Source: an uncultured Atopobium sp.
GTDB lineage: Bacteria > Actinomycetota > Coriobacteriia > Coriobacteriales > Atopobiaceae
Direction: 5' to 3'
Length of the DNA stretch: 57,989 bases
NCBI GenBank assembly: GCA_900555335.1
Contig: USKU01000001.1
Location: forward strand, 1 to 57,989
Under the pieces are notes generated by a model. It was not told the origin of the DNA and did no database searches. It saw nothing but the letters and a program-made list of their open reading frames with translations. The stretch's first letter is position 1, and each line of letters begins with the position of its first letter. The position numbers and the translations under genes were made by a program. Shown here piece after piece: positions 8,870-17,302 of the stretch.

Positions 8870-9759
8870 TTATTTATTTTCTTGTATGCAACGGTGAGGA
8901 AAAAACTGTTTCTCAAATAAATGCACGAGTAACAGGTTATGTAGTTCAGTTTTTTCAATTTGCACGCAATAGCACTTTTGTCCAGCGCTTGCTCAAATGG
9001 GAACCTTTTTCTTATACATCAATGCAGCTACGTAATCGTTTTCTTTACAAATATGGGATTACCTTAGTCACTGATGCTTTCGTACTGTTTTTTATTAGTG
9101 GCATAGCTGGATCCATCTTGCTTGGTGTTCTATTTGAGTCTGCAATAGGTACGCTTTGCGGTGTTTTCTCGTTATTTCTCGTTCCTTATTTTCTATATGA
9201 ACATGCCAAGCATCAATCTGCTTTAGAAATCGCCCATATGATGCCTTCGATTTTTAGAACAATCGCCGTTGCTCTTGGATCAGGTCTCACACTTTCACAA
9301 TCTATTGAATATGTCAGTAAACACACAGAAGGTGTCGTATCAGAAAATTTTTATATTGCTGACATGCAAATCAAGTGCGGTTTTCCTATCGAAGAAGCTA
9401 TTGAGGACTTGGCAGAAAGGTTGGATGCTCCAGGTGTTAATTTGCTGGCTAGCGCCTTAGTAATTTCACATAGAACAGGGTCTCCGCTTAAGAGTCTTTT
9501 ACAGAAAACTGCCGAGTTAGTTGAATTACAAGAGAAGAATCAAAGGCTCATAGCAACAAAGACTGCTCAAGTTAGATTATCTGCTCGAATTGTATGTCTT
9601 CTCCCAGTTGTTTTATTGATTGTCTTGTCGCTTCTATCGCCGGACTTTCAAAAGGGTTTATTTACGCCATCGGGCGTTATATGCACATCAATTGCAATGG
9701 TCATGGATTGCGTTGCTCTTTTGATTATTCGAAGCATTATGAAAGGAGTAATGAAGTGA
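8824..9759 (+). CDS. tadB: TadB, inner-membrane platform protein
   Basis: A 311-residue protein with the type II secretion F domain typical of TadB. It has an N-terminal hydrophobic segment (5-22), a pair of segments (about 80-125), the conserved cytoplasmic stretch MMPSIFRTIAVALGSG with SQSIEYV near 139-160, and two C-terminal hydrophobic segments (about 255-305). It forms, with TadC, the membrane platform on which TadA works. The ATG has AAGGAGG eight bases upstream, inside the end of tadA. Confidence 0.9.
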   Translation: MDVFTSSITGGVFGVIIYFLVCNGEEKTVSQINARVTGYVVQFFQFARNSTFVQRLLKWEPFSYTSMQLRNRFLYKYGITLVTDAFVLFFISGIAGSILLGVLFESAIGTLCGVFSLFLVPYFLYEHAKHQSALEIAHMMPSIFRTIAVALGSGLTLSQSIEYVSKHTEGVVSENFYIADMQIKCGFPIEEAIEDLAERLDAPGVNLLASALVISHRTGSPLKSLLQKTAELVELQEKNQRLIATKTAQVRLSARIVCLLPVVLLIVLSLLSPDFQKGLFTPSGVICTSIAMVMDCVALLIIRSIMKGVMK

Positions 9760-10370
9760 TGGATTTACTATGCTCCGTATTATTTGCAACATGCATAGGT
9801 ATTCTCGCCCTAGTTGTTCCCGTCAATTTGAATCATTTTGATGTCCATAGCCATTATCAGCAAATTATAAGAGGCATAAAAAGTCACAAGAGAATGAGCC
9901 TCCGGGCAAAGTCTGAGTTTACAAGAAAATCATGCCTACGTGAGATGCCAGAAATGATTGACATTTTGATTCTTGGGCTGTCATCAGGGCTATCTTTTGA
10001 TTCAGCGCTTGATCTGTATTGTTTGCGAGAATCTGGAGAATTATCGAGAGAGCTTTCAAATGCTCATATGACTTGGAAGCTTGGTGCTACTACTCGCGAA
10101 GAAGCACTCAATCAGATGGCGGCAAAAGTAGGAGTTCCATCGCTTAAAAGCTTTGCGACTGTTGTGAATGAAGCGCTTACTTTTGGAACTCCTCTTGCAG
10201 AAATATTAGATAGACAAGCTTCAGTTCTTCGCGATGAGCAGCGATCGCTGTTAGAAACGGAAATCGAAAAGATTCCAATTAAAATGCTCATCCCTCTAGG
10301 AACGCTGATTGTTCCAGCAATGTTACTTGCAATTTTAGGTCCCTTGCTTGGACCTGCGTTTTCTTCTTAA
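9759..10370 (+). CDS. tadC: TadC, second platform protein
   Basis: A second type II secretion F domain protein. ATG 9759 overlaps the tadB stop (ATGA) and has GAAAGGAG upstream; starting here gives 203 residues, shorter than many TadC proteins (about 300), because only one N-terminal hydrophobic segment precedes the F domain. The domain motif MPEMIDILILGLSSGLSFDSAL is recognisable from about residue 65, and a C-terminal hydrophobic segment ends the protein. The in-frame sequence upstream of 9759 duplicates tadB coding sequence in another frame and is not part of it. Confidence 0.88.
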   Translation: MDLLCSVLFATCIGILALVVPVNLNHFDVHSHYQQIIRGIKSHKRMSLRAKSEFTRKSCLREMPEMIDILILGLSSGLSFDSALDLYCLRESGELSRELSNAHMTWKLGATTREEALNQMAAKVGVPSLKSFATVVNEALTFGTPLAEILDRQASVLRDEQRSLLETEIEKIPIKMLIPLGTLIVPAMLLAILGPLLGPAFSS

Positions 10371-10385
10371 GAGAAAGGAAAGCCG

Positions 10386-10574
10386 ATGATGTTTTTCTAT
10401 CAATTTTTTAGGTATCTGCAAGGCTTAAAAGAGGATGAATCCGGACAGGGAACTACAGAGTATGCAATTTTAGTTGGCGTACTTGTAGTTATTGCGATTG
10501 TCGCAATCATTGCTTTTAAAGGTAAAGTTTCTGAGCTTTGGGAAGCAATTACATCGGGAATTAATTCTCTATGA
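10386..10574 (+). CDS. flp: Flp-type major pilin
   Basis: A 62-residue class IV pilin. A short basic/acidic leader ends at Gly20, followed by QGTTEY with Glu at +5 and Tyr at +6 of the predicted prepilin cleavage site, then a 20-residue hydrophobic helix (ILVGVLVVIAIVAIIAF) and a short tail. This is the exact Flp signature. RBS AGAAAGG lies just upstream; two ATG codons are adjacent (10386, 10389). No prepilin peptidase (TadV) gene is present in the window, so it must be encoded elsewhere. Confidence 0.95.
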   Translation: MMFFYQFFRYLQGLKEDESGQGTTEYAILVGVLVVIAIVAIIAFKGKVSELWEAITSGINSL

Positions 10575-11035
10575 GCAGAAAGAGTACTGCTGCTTATTCT
10601 GTGTTCATTATTGTCACTGTATGTTTGCTATTCGCTGCACTTCTCGTATTACCAAGAAAACAGGACCATTCATCAAATGCGAGCTCAGACTATGTGCAGG
10701 CTCATGAAAATAGAGACGACAAAAAAGCCAATGAACAGTCAATCTCATATGCAGCAGCAGAAGATTTGTTTAAACAGAATTCCGTGCAAAGAGATAGTAA
10801 AGAAACTATTCAAAACGAAGCTCAGAGTATTTTAGAGGGCTATCAGCAAAGAGCTGATTGCGTGCTTGTTTATTCCGGATATTTAGACATAGCCGGCAAT
10901 GTATGGGGCTGTTTAGTTAATGGTGGAAATTGGTCAGAACTTGTGACTGTTTCTGATCAAGGAGAGATAAGGAGGGTCTCAACATGTCACATATCCACTC
11001 AAGATGCAAAGAATCTAATAGAGCAATCAAACTAG
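10571..11035 (+). CDS. Membrane-anchored protein of the tad operon, unknown function
   Basis: A 154-residue protein whose ATG overlaps the flp stop (ATGA). A signal anchor (about residues 8-28) is followed by a polar, Asn/Gln/Glu-rich region (30-85) that is probably a helix outside the membrane, and a compact C-terminal part with two Cys residues (YSGYLDIAGNVWGCLVNGG, then VSTCHIST) that could form a disulfide. I recognise no family. Its place between pilins suggests a role in pilus assembly or presentation. Confidence 0.75.
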   Translation: MSRKSTAAYSVFIIVTVCLLFAALLVLPRKQDHSSNASSDYVQAHENRDDKKANEQSISYAAAEDLFKQNSVQRDSKETIQNEAQSILEGYQQRADCVLVYSGYLDIAGNVWGCLVNGGNWSELVTVSDQGEIRRVSTCHISTQDAKNLIEQSN

Positions 11036-11232
11036 GTGTTAAGAATACACAAGGACAAGCAACGCTTGAATATGCTCTAGTTTTATTTTCGTGCTTGATT
11101 GTCATTACGTCTCTTGGTGTGATATATCACTTTGTGCAAAATGGAGCAGTTGTTCAACTGGCTACTCAAGCTGCTTCACATACTATGCATGACTCTCTTT
11201 TAGATTTAGCCAAAGATGTTCTCTCGTTTTAA
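10984..11232 (+). CDS. Second Flp-like pilin or pseudopilin
   Basis: An 82-residue protein starting inside the end of the preceding gene (52-base overlap) with a strong AAGGAGGG site nine bases before the ATG. A 24-residue basic leader ends in Gly24, followed by QATLEY (Glu +5, Tyr +6) and a hydrophobic helix to about residue 50. The motif matches a prepilin-peptidase site. The helix is followed by a longer tail than in Flp, so it may be a minor pilin. Confidence 0.85.
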   Translation: MSHIHSRCKESNRAIKLGVKNTQGQATLEYALVLFSCLIVITSLGVIYHFVQNGAVVQLATQAASHTMHDSLLDLAKDVLSF

Positions 11233-11686
11233 ACAGAATGCTGGTCAAGCGTCAGTAGAAGCAGCACTTTTATTTCCCGTTATTCTGATGATTATTGCAT
11301 TGCTTGTAGAACCTGTTTGCATTCTCTATACAAAGACAGTTATGGATGGAGCCTGTGCAGAAGGATTAAGAGTAGCAACAACGTCTTCTGACACTGAGTT
11401 AATAGAGTCCTATATCAAACGCAGACTTAAGGCTATACCAGAGATACCTCTATTTCATAAGGGTGGAGATGAGGACTGGAATATCTCTATTGATAAAAAA
11501 GAAAACGATGTCTTGATTGAAATTACGGGTCATGTGGCAGCGATGCCGCCAATAGGCTGGTGTTTATTCCTTGCAGGTCAGACGGATAACCAAGGGATTG
11601 TCTTGCATTCAAGTTTATCTGCTAGTACGTATCCAGATTGGATTGAGGGTTCTTATGCGGATTGGATTGCCTTTTGGAAAGGATAA
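11216..11686 (+). CDS. TadE-like pseudopilin
   Basis: A 156-residue protein with GQASVEAALLFPVILMIIAL near the N-terminus: Gly10 then Glu at +5, and a Pro in the hydrophobic helix as is typical of TadE-like minor pseudopilins. The remainder is an extracytoplasmic domain of about 115 residues ending in an aromatic-rich segment. Its ATG overlaps the preceding gene by 17 bases without a strong ribosome binding site, suggesting coupled translation. Confidence 0.82.
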   Translation: MFSRFKQNAGQASVEAALLFPVILMIIALLVEPVCILYTKTVMDGACAEGLRVATTSSDTELIESYIKRRLKAIPEIPLFHKGGDEDWNISIDKKENDVLIEITGHVAAMPPIGWCLFLAGQTDNQGIVLHSSLSASTYPDWIEGSYADWIAFWKG

Positions 11687-13712
11687 ACATAAGAGAATAA
11701 AGCTTGGACTTTCCATGTTTATAGACGATAAAGGCGGTATTACGTCAATCGCTTTTGCAAGTGCGCTTTTAGTATGTCTAGCTCTTGTATTTGCGCTGGT
11801 ATCGGTCGCTTGGGTTTCATCGAGAGCATACAAAACTCAGTCAATAGCAGATGCGGCTTCTATGGCAGGAGAAAATGTCGTGGCTAAATACACAACTATT
11901 GCGCAGGTAATTGATGCAAGCATTTTGAGTCTTGGGTTATCAGGATTGTTATGTGTTGGAGCCGGATTGGTTGCTTCATGTGTTCCAGGTTTAGCTTCAG
12001 CGGGTTCTAAATTGTGTGATGCAGGTTTTAAGACACTTGAAGCGCGTAAAAAATTTGCTACTTCAGCTTGTGAAGGCTTAGAGGAAACTGAAAAAATGCT
12101 TCCAGTTTTTGCAGCAATGGCGGCGAGCTCTTGTATACAAAAGAACTCTACTGATGCGGGTAACTTCGTGGGATCAGCTCTTTTATTTCCCGCTCAGTCA
12201 CAATCTGATTTTGGACATTTAAATAGCGACGTTTCGTCAGATGAATTAAAAGAACAGAGCGAGCTATTACAGCAGATAGCAAAAGAAATTGAAGAGTTAC
12301 AAAGTAAAGCAGAGACATCTAAAAAGAGGGCGTGGGAGGCAGACTGCGGTGGAGGTTCGTATTCTATGCGTGAAAGAGCAGAGCATCTCGCTGGTCTTTC
12401 TGGGGATATAAATCCATCTATCCCGTCGCCAACTTCTTGGACGTTCGGTATCGCTTTAAAGCGAGCTAGAGCATATTACAGAGCTCGATATGATCAAGAA
12501 ATTGTCAATGGAAGCACTGCAGAAGAATTACGTGATTCTGCTATACGAAAAGCGTTTTACAACTTTGCGTTTACGGAACTTTCTAAAGGATTTTATAAAG
12601 AAACAGCTGATGGTGAGGTCGATATGAATTTACCTCGATTGCCACATAACTTAGAGGAGACAAAGAAAACAGACCTGTATCTAAAGCCTATTTGGCCTTG
12701 CACCTATGAAAATGGCGAGAAAACCATTCATGCTCATAGGTCTTGTCCAGGAGCAACAGGAGAAAACGCGGGATTTGCATCGCTACAAGATTTAGATTCT
12801 GGAGCGGTTCATGAGTGTCAACATTGTCATTTTACGAGCAGCGATGTGGGAAGAGTGGCTTCTGCTTCGACAAATATTGATAACGGGTTTGAGTATTACT
12901 GGAAAATCGTAGTCGAAGAGTCTGAAGTTTATGAATCATCACGTCAGCAAATAAAAGATTTGCGAAAAAAGTTGTCTGAAGCTGCAGATAAATCAACTGG
13001 AATATTTCAAAAAGCACTTGATGCCCTAAAGGTTGCTAGGCCCAGATTATGTCCTCCAGGAGCTTGGGGATGTATTTCATTTGTGAGAAGAGGAGGTTCA
13101 TCTCCAGAATTTCAAGGAAGTTTAGGAACACTTGAGCAGTCAGTTTTTCTCCCAGAAGGATATGCAATATCCGGAGCAACGCTTGCTCCAGACAGCTCTT
13201 CTACAAACAACGTTCTTTCAAGCTTTTTTGATCAGGTTGAAAGGAGGGGAGGGTTTATTGGACAGACCATAGATAAGGTAATGAGCTTGTGGGGATCTCT
13301 TTTAATCTCATATGGGGATGGTGTAACTTCTTGGTCTTCTAAGCTGTCGGAATTTCTTGATAACGTTGACGGAATAACAGGTGGAAGTGTCGGCTCCAAA
13401 TTACAGAGTGCTTTGAAACAAATAGTTATTGACGCTGGATTAGAGCCAAGTGATTTAAGACAAATGAAGCCTGTTCTTGTTAATACAGAAAGTGTTTTGA
13501 AACAAGCTGGCTTTGAGAAAGAATCAACGATTCGTGAACTAGTTCAGAAAATACCTAATACATCAGATCCAATTGCTTTAGCTCGTTCACTTGGTGCGTT
13601 TTCTCTCCAGTATTTACCTGACAAAATCACAATTGCAAAATTGACTATTCCTGTTCTTGATATTGAGATTCCTTTAGAAATTGATGTTAAGAAAGTTTTT
13701 GGTGGCATATGA
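11655..13712 (+). CDS. Large TadG-like pilus-associated protein
   Basis: About 685 residues from ATG 11655 (GAGGG six bases upstream; 32-base overlap with the TadE-like gene); ATG 11715 is the alternative. The N-terminus has DDKGGITSIAFASALLV and a long hydrophobic helix with the A-D-A-A-S-M-A-G-E segment, as in TadG/TadE pilin-like proteins. The rest is a big extracytoplasmic region with predicted coiled coil (ELLQQIAKEIEELQSKAE, near residues 210-230 of this start) and a Cys/His-rich insert encoded at about 12700-12850 (CPGA, HECQHCHF). TadG homologues are usually smaller; here it could be the adhesive tip or an envelope anchor, which is inference. Confidence 0.75.
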   Translation: MRIGLPFGKDKHKRIKLGLSMFIDDKGGITSIAFASALLVCLALVFALVSVAWVSSRAYKTQSIADAASMAGENVVAKYTTIAQVIDASILSLGLSGLLCVGAGLVASCVPGLASAGSKLCDAGFKTLEARKKFATSACEGLEETEKMLPVFAAMAASSCIQKNSTDAGNFVGSALLFPAQSQSDFGHLNSDVSSDELKEQSELLQQIAKEIEELQSKAETSKKRAWEADCGGGSYSMRERAEHLAGLSGDINPSIPSPTSWTFGIALKRARAYYRARYDQEIVNGSTAEELRDSAIRKAFYNFAFTELSKGFYKETADGEVDMNLPRLPHNLEETKKTDLYLKPIWPCTYENGEKTIHAHRSCPGATGENAGFASLQDLDSGAVHECQHCHFTSSDVGRVASASTNIDNGFEYYWKIVVEESEVYESSRQQIKDLRKKLSEAADKSTGIFQKALDALKVARPRLCPPGAWGCISFVRRGGSSPEFQGSLGTLEQSVFLPEGYAISGATLAPDSSSTNNVLSSFFDQVERRGGFIGQTIDKVMSLWGSLLISYGDGVTSWSSKLSEFLDNVDGITGGSVGSKLQSALKQIVIDAGLEPSDLRQMKPVLVNTESVLKQAGFEKESTIRELVQKIPNTSDPIALARSLGAFSLQYLPDKITIAKLTIPVLDIEIPLEIDVKKVFGGI

Positions 13713-14167
13713 GAAAAATGAAATTTCTTTGTTGCCAAAAAGGGCAAATGTTTGTTGAGACTGCATTGGTACTTCCGGTTGTATTAGTGGTTGCTCTAAT
13801 TGCAATCAATTTATTTAAGTTTGCAGATATGTGCTCAAAGTTTGATCGTGTTGCGGCAGATCAAATCATTGCTCATGGAATTTCTTCCAGTCATTCCACG
13901 GATGGAGGAACGCTAGAAAACTTAACTCAGAAAATAAAAACTGCTCTTAAATGTGATGACAATTGCGACATTGTCGTCTCCATGGAGGGAGAAAAGGAGG
14001 GGATTGGGAATATGGTCTCTGTTTTTCCTAAATATCAAGCAACTCTAAAGTACAGACCTTGGCCACATACTGTGCGTCTCCCCTTAGTGTCATTAGAGTC
14101 TCCTCTGTACCTCACCCATACAACTTCAATTGTTGTTAGTCCCTATAAGTCGGGAGTTGTGATTTGA
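13709..14167 (+). CDS. TadE/TadF-like pseudopilin
   Basis: A 152-residue protein whose ATG overlaps the TadG-like stop (ATGA). Gly12 is followed by QMFVET with Glu at +5, then a hydrophobic helix VLPVVLVVALIAINLF, the usual TadE/TadF arrangement. The extracytoplasmic domain has a Cys pair (CDDNCDI near residues 86-92). It is the fifth pilin-like protein of the operon. Confidence 0.82.
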   Translation: MRKMKFLCCQKGQMFVETALVLPVVLVVALIAINLFKFADMCSKFDRVAADQIIAHGISSSHSTDGGTLENLTQKIKTALKCDDNCDIVVSMEGEKEGIGNMVSVFPKYQATLKYRPWPHTVRLPLVSLESPLYLTHTTSIVVSPYKSGVVI

Positions 14168-14685
14168 AAATGAATGTACAGGTTTCGATAGAAGAAGTCC
14201 CTAATTCAGAGCAAATTTTTGAATTGTTACAAGGAGGCTTCGAAAAGTTCGTCGGTCTTTTGGGTACCGAGATAACAGCTCCTCCAGTCTTACTTCTAAG
14301 GTGCTCTTCAGTTCATACTTTTGGAATGACGTATCCGATTGATATCGCATTTGCAGACGATCACGGAGAAATTTTAAAAATTCGGAGACGAGTACATCCT
14401 AAACAAATTCATAGCTGCGCGGGTGCTTATTGCACATTTGAAAGACCATCAGTTGATGATTTCCCATGGTTTGAGGTTGGTCAGAAAGTGCTCATTCAAG
14501 AAATAAGTACTGAAGAAAGCAACGTTGAAAGAAGGAGTCGCTATGGCTATAGAAAACTACTCCGTAAAAATTTGCCCCAGATGCGGAGAAAAGCTGTTTC
14601 AGGACATGAGAATTTGTTACGGGTGCCTTCTAGACTTCAGCGGTCCAAGCTCGCTTGTATGCAATCTCGAAGTATCAAGAAATAA
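14164..14685 (+). CDS. DUF192-family protein with an overlapping 3' tail
   Basis: The first 118 residues match the DUF192 fold: HTFGMTYPIDIAFAD near residues 51-65, then the strand with RRVHP and the CAGAYCTFE segment near 82-92. DUF192 proteins are small beta-barrels of unknown role that often sit in Tad/Flp loci. From about residue 119 the protein is a low-complexity Arg/Ser/Leu tail (RRSRYGYRKLLRK) that overlaps the next gene in another frame for about 140 bases. The tail has no family counterpart I know, so the natural stop may have been lost. The start is TTG 14164 with GGGAG seven bases upstream; ATG 14170 is close by. Confidence 0.75.
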   Translation: MKMNVQVSIEEVPNSEQIFELLQGGFEKFVGLLGTEITAPPVLLLRCSSVHTFGMTYPIDIAFADDHGEILKIRRRVHPKQIHSCAGAYCTFERPSVDDFPWFEVGQKVLIQEISTEESNVERRSRYGYRKLLRKNLPQMRRKAVSGHENLLRVPSRLQRSKLACMQSRSIKK

Positions 14686-14815
14686 AAGAATTGCCAACCT
14701 TCCCTTTATAGAAACTGACGAGTATTTGCTTTCCGAAGAAGTAGGAGAGGAATGGGATAAAGGCCTGCCACCTGCTTTGTTTGAACTGGATAACTCATAT
14801 TCACCAGCAGATTAA
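14543..14815 (+). CDS. Small zinc-ribbon protein, last gene of the tad operon
   Basis: A 90-residue protein from ATG 14543 (GAAGGAG six bases upstream). CPRCGEKL and CYGCLLDF (Cys pairs near residues 12-15 and 26-29) form a zinc ribbon, followed by an acidic C-terminal region with EVGEEWDKG. It overlaps the DUF192 reading frame by about 140 bases. No family name can be given; similar zinc-ribbon proteins close Tad operons of this class in my reading, but that is recall, not a search. Confidence 0.75.
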   Translation: MAIENYSVKICPRCGEKLFQDMRICYGCLLDFSGPSSLVCNLEVSRNKRIANLPFIETDEYLLSEEVGEEWDKGLPPALFELDNSYSPAD

Positions 14816-14869
14816 ACAGTACGTGGTATCCTTTAAGAAGAGTTGCGAAAGTAACATAAAGGAGTTTCC

Positions 14870-16852
14870 ATGTATAAAGTCTCGCTTCGCTCTTCTAAAA
14901 AGAGCCAGTTTGTAAAGATTGCGCTTTGCGTAATGCTTTTGGCTGTTGCGTTTTTAATTACGCCTGCAAAAGCATTTGCACGTGACCTTTCAATAGATAC
15001 GGTAAATATTGATGCGACGGTTCAAAAAGACGGAACGTTGCATGTCGTAGAAACTCGTACATTCTATTTCAATGGTAGTTTTCATGGTGTCTATTGGAAT
15101 CTTCCAGTTGGAAAGAATAAATACAATGGACAGAACGTTGAAGTAAACATTACTTCGGTTACTGTTCAAGATAGGCAAGGAACGCGTCAGATTTATAGCA
15201 AGGACTCTAGTGGCAATAGCTCCAGCTCAGATGAGTATTATGTTCCAACTCAATCAAACAACATGTTGAACTTAAAGATTTATTCAGCGCATGATGATGA
15301 GTCAGCGCATATCACTATCGAGTATGACATTACTAATGTTGTAACAAATTGGTCGGATACTGCTGAGCTGTACTGGAAGTTTGTATCTGATGGCTGGGAT
15401 TCCGAGTCTCGAAATGTCACTGCTACTATTCATCTTCCAGTCCCATCAGGACAGTCTATAGTTGCTGGCGATACTGTTCGCGCCTGGGGACATGGTCCAT
15501 TGGATGCAAATGTAGAAATTACCAACAATGCGGTTGTCTACAAAGTTCCTGGTGTAGGAACTGATGAATTTGCGGAAGCTCGTATTACATTCCCAACCGA
15601 TTGGGTTTCTGGGCTAGCTCCTATTCAGCAGAATAAACTGAGCAGCATCTTGTCTGAGGAACAAGCGTGGGCGGATGAAGCAAATCACAAGCGTGATATT
15701 GCAAAAGCTCAGGTAGCTCTTATTCTTTATGCGCCATTAGTACTTGCAGCTATCACCGTTGTAGCAGCAATCTTGCTGCGTATTCAATACAAAAAGGTAA
15801 TGGCTCCTCAGTTTAATGACCTTTACTACAGAGATGTTCCATCTAATGATCACCCGGCAGTTCTTTCTATGCTTTACAACGGTGAGCTGATTAAGGGAGA
15901 CGCTTTGACAGCAACCCTTATGCACCTTTCTGATTCAAAGTACATTAGCTTGAATAAGACGGTTAGTACAAACTTCCTTGGTATGGAGAAGTCTGATTAT
16001 TGTCTTACAAAGGTTCAAGACCTTTCAGAAAGCCAGCAGCCTTTCTACCCTGGCAGTTCACAGTCAAATAAGATTGATATCATGGCAATGAAGCTAATCT
16101 TTGATAAGGCTGGAGAATCTGGAGCGGTAAATACTACTGTTACCATGAAACAAATTGGTAAGTATGCTTCATCACATCCAGAAGATTTTAATAAGGCATA
16201 TGAGTCTTGGGAGAGCCCCATCAAGCTTAGCTATGCTGCTAAGTATGGAACAAATAAGATTCCATTCCACGGTAAGGGAATTCTTGGTGCTCTGATTGCT
16301 GTCGATGTTCTTGTTGCCGCTGCTGCATTCATGATGGGTGTTATGGCTGATGTTTCATTTGCCAATCTACTACTACATCTGTTTATTCTTGTCATTGCCG
16401 GCCTGGTTGCACTTGTAAACATTGGCTCTTTCGATTTAATGAACAGAGAAGGTGTTGAGACGCTCGCTAAGACTCGTGCGCTAAGAAAGTGGCTTACTGA
16501 GTTCACTAACCTGCACGAAGCAATTCCAACCGATGTCATTCTCTGGAATAGGCTTCTGGTTATGGCAGTTGCGCTTGGTGTTGCGGATAAGGTTATCGAG
16601 CAGCTGAAAGTTGCAATGCCAGAGATGCTCAAAGATCCTCAGTTTATGCCTGTTTATAGCTGGTATTACTATGGAAATGGCATGCGAACCAATGCAATTG
16701 AGAGCGTAACTAAGAGCGTTACAGCTGCTCATTCCGTCTCAACAGCGGCACTTGCTTCTTCTAACTCAAGCTCCGGCGGTGGTTTTGGTGGCGGCTTCTC
16801 CGGCGGAGGAGGCGGCGGCTTCGGCGGTGGCGGTGGCGGTGGCGGTTTCTAA
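14870..16852 (+). CDS. DUF2207 membrane protein with glycine-rich C-terminus
   Basis: A 660-residue protein with a signal peptide (basic start, hydrophobic 16-32, cleavage near AKAFA), an extracytoplasmic DUF2207 beta domain (about 35-255, with the DGTLHVVETRTFYF segment), a membrane helix near 283-303, a cytoplasmic part, two more helices (about 470-520) and a tail of repeated GGGFGGG units from about residue 635. This architecture is that of DUF2207, whose function is unknown. RBS AAAGGAG is eight bases before the ATG. It is 54 bases after the tad operon and may be read separately. Confidence 0.85.
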   Translation: MYKVSLRSSKKSQFVKIALCVMLLAVAFLITPAKAFARDLSIDTVNIDATVQKDGTLHVVETRTFYFNGSFHGVYWNLPVGKNKYNGQNVEVNITSVTVQDRQGTRQIYSKDSSGNSSSSDEYYVPTQSNNMLNLKIYSAHDDESAHITIEYDITNVVTNWSDTAELYWKFVSDGWDSESRNVTATIHLPVPSGQSIVAGDTVRAWGHGPLDANVEITNNAVVYKVPGVGTDEFAEARITFPTDWVSGLAPIQQNKLSSILSEEQAWADEANHKRDIAKAQVALILYAPLVLAAITVVAAILLRIQYKKVMAPQFNDLYYRDVPSNDHPAVLSMLYNGELIKGDALTATLMHLSDSKYISLNKTVSTNFLGMEKSDYCLTKVQDLSESQQPFYPGSSQSNKIDIMAMKLIFDKAGESGAVNTTVTMKQIGKYASSHPEDFNKAYESWESPIKLSYAAKYGTNKIPFHGKGILGALIAVDVLVAAAAFMMGVMADVSFANLLLHLFILVIAGLVALVNIGSFDLMNREGVETLAKTRALRKWLTEFTNLHEAIPTDVILWNRLLVMAVALGVADKVIEQLKVAMPEMLKDPQFMPVYSWYYYGNGMRTNAIESVTKSVTAAHSVSTAALASSNSSSGGGFGGGFSGGGGGGFGGGGGGGGF

Positions 16853-16903
16853 CGCCATAAACGCTTCAATAAACACTGCAAGAAGCAACGTTTAAAGGTC
16901 TTA

Positions 16904-16942
16904 ATTCTCCCCGTGAACTAATCGGGGAGAATTTCTTTTTTT
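16904..16942 (+). terminator. Terminator after the DUF2207 gene
   Basis: ATTCTCCCCG (16904-16913) pairs perfectly with CGGGGAGAAT (16923-16932), followed by a T-rich run. Confidence 0.92.
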
Positions 16943-16993
16943 AGAAAATATGCGATTTTGGCATATTTGAGTTGATAGTTTTACGCTGCACTT

Positions 16994-17221
16994 ATGGAGC
17001 AGATATCTAACAGATTAGTGGGCCAGTGCCTTCGCGATTTGCGAAAGAAGCAACGTCTTACCCAAGAGGCGGTTGCTGAGCATCTTGCTGGAGATCAAGC
17101 ATTTGTATCAAAGGTTGAATCGGGCGAGCGTGGTGTTAAGCTCGGAGAAGTTTTTTCTTTTGCCGAAGCCTTAGGCATAGAAGCTTCCGAGCTTATCGAA
17201 GCGTTGCGTACGTATCGATAG
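16994..17221 (+). CDS. Small XRE-family helix-turn-helix regulator
   Basis: A 75-residue protein consisting of one lambda-repressor-like helix-turn-helix: LRDLRKKQRLTQEAVAEHL, then AFVSKVESGERGV as recognition helix region, and a short closing helix. Such stand-alone regulators bind operators as dimers. It lies just left of the insertion element and has no operon partner left, so its targets are unknown. Confidence 0.8.
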   Translation: MEQISNRLVGQCLRDLRKKQRLTQEAVAEHLAGDQAFVSKVESGERGVKLGEVFSFAEALGIEASELIEALRTYR

Positions 17222-17263
17222 CTTTAGATTACTTTTTTAATTTAAGGAACTTTATGTAGGATG

Positions 17264-17287
17264 TGAACTGCGTCCCAAAACTTGGAC
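17264..17287. repeat. IS left terminal inverted repeat
   Basis: Starts TGAACTGCGTCCC and ends CTTGGAC; matches the other end at most positions. Confidence 0.88.
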
Positions 17288-17302
17288 GAATTTAATAAAG
17301 AG

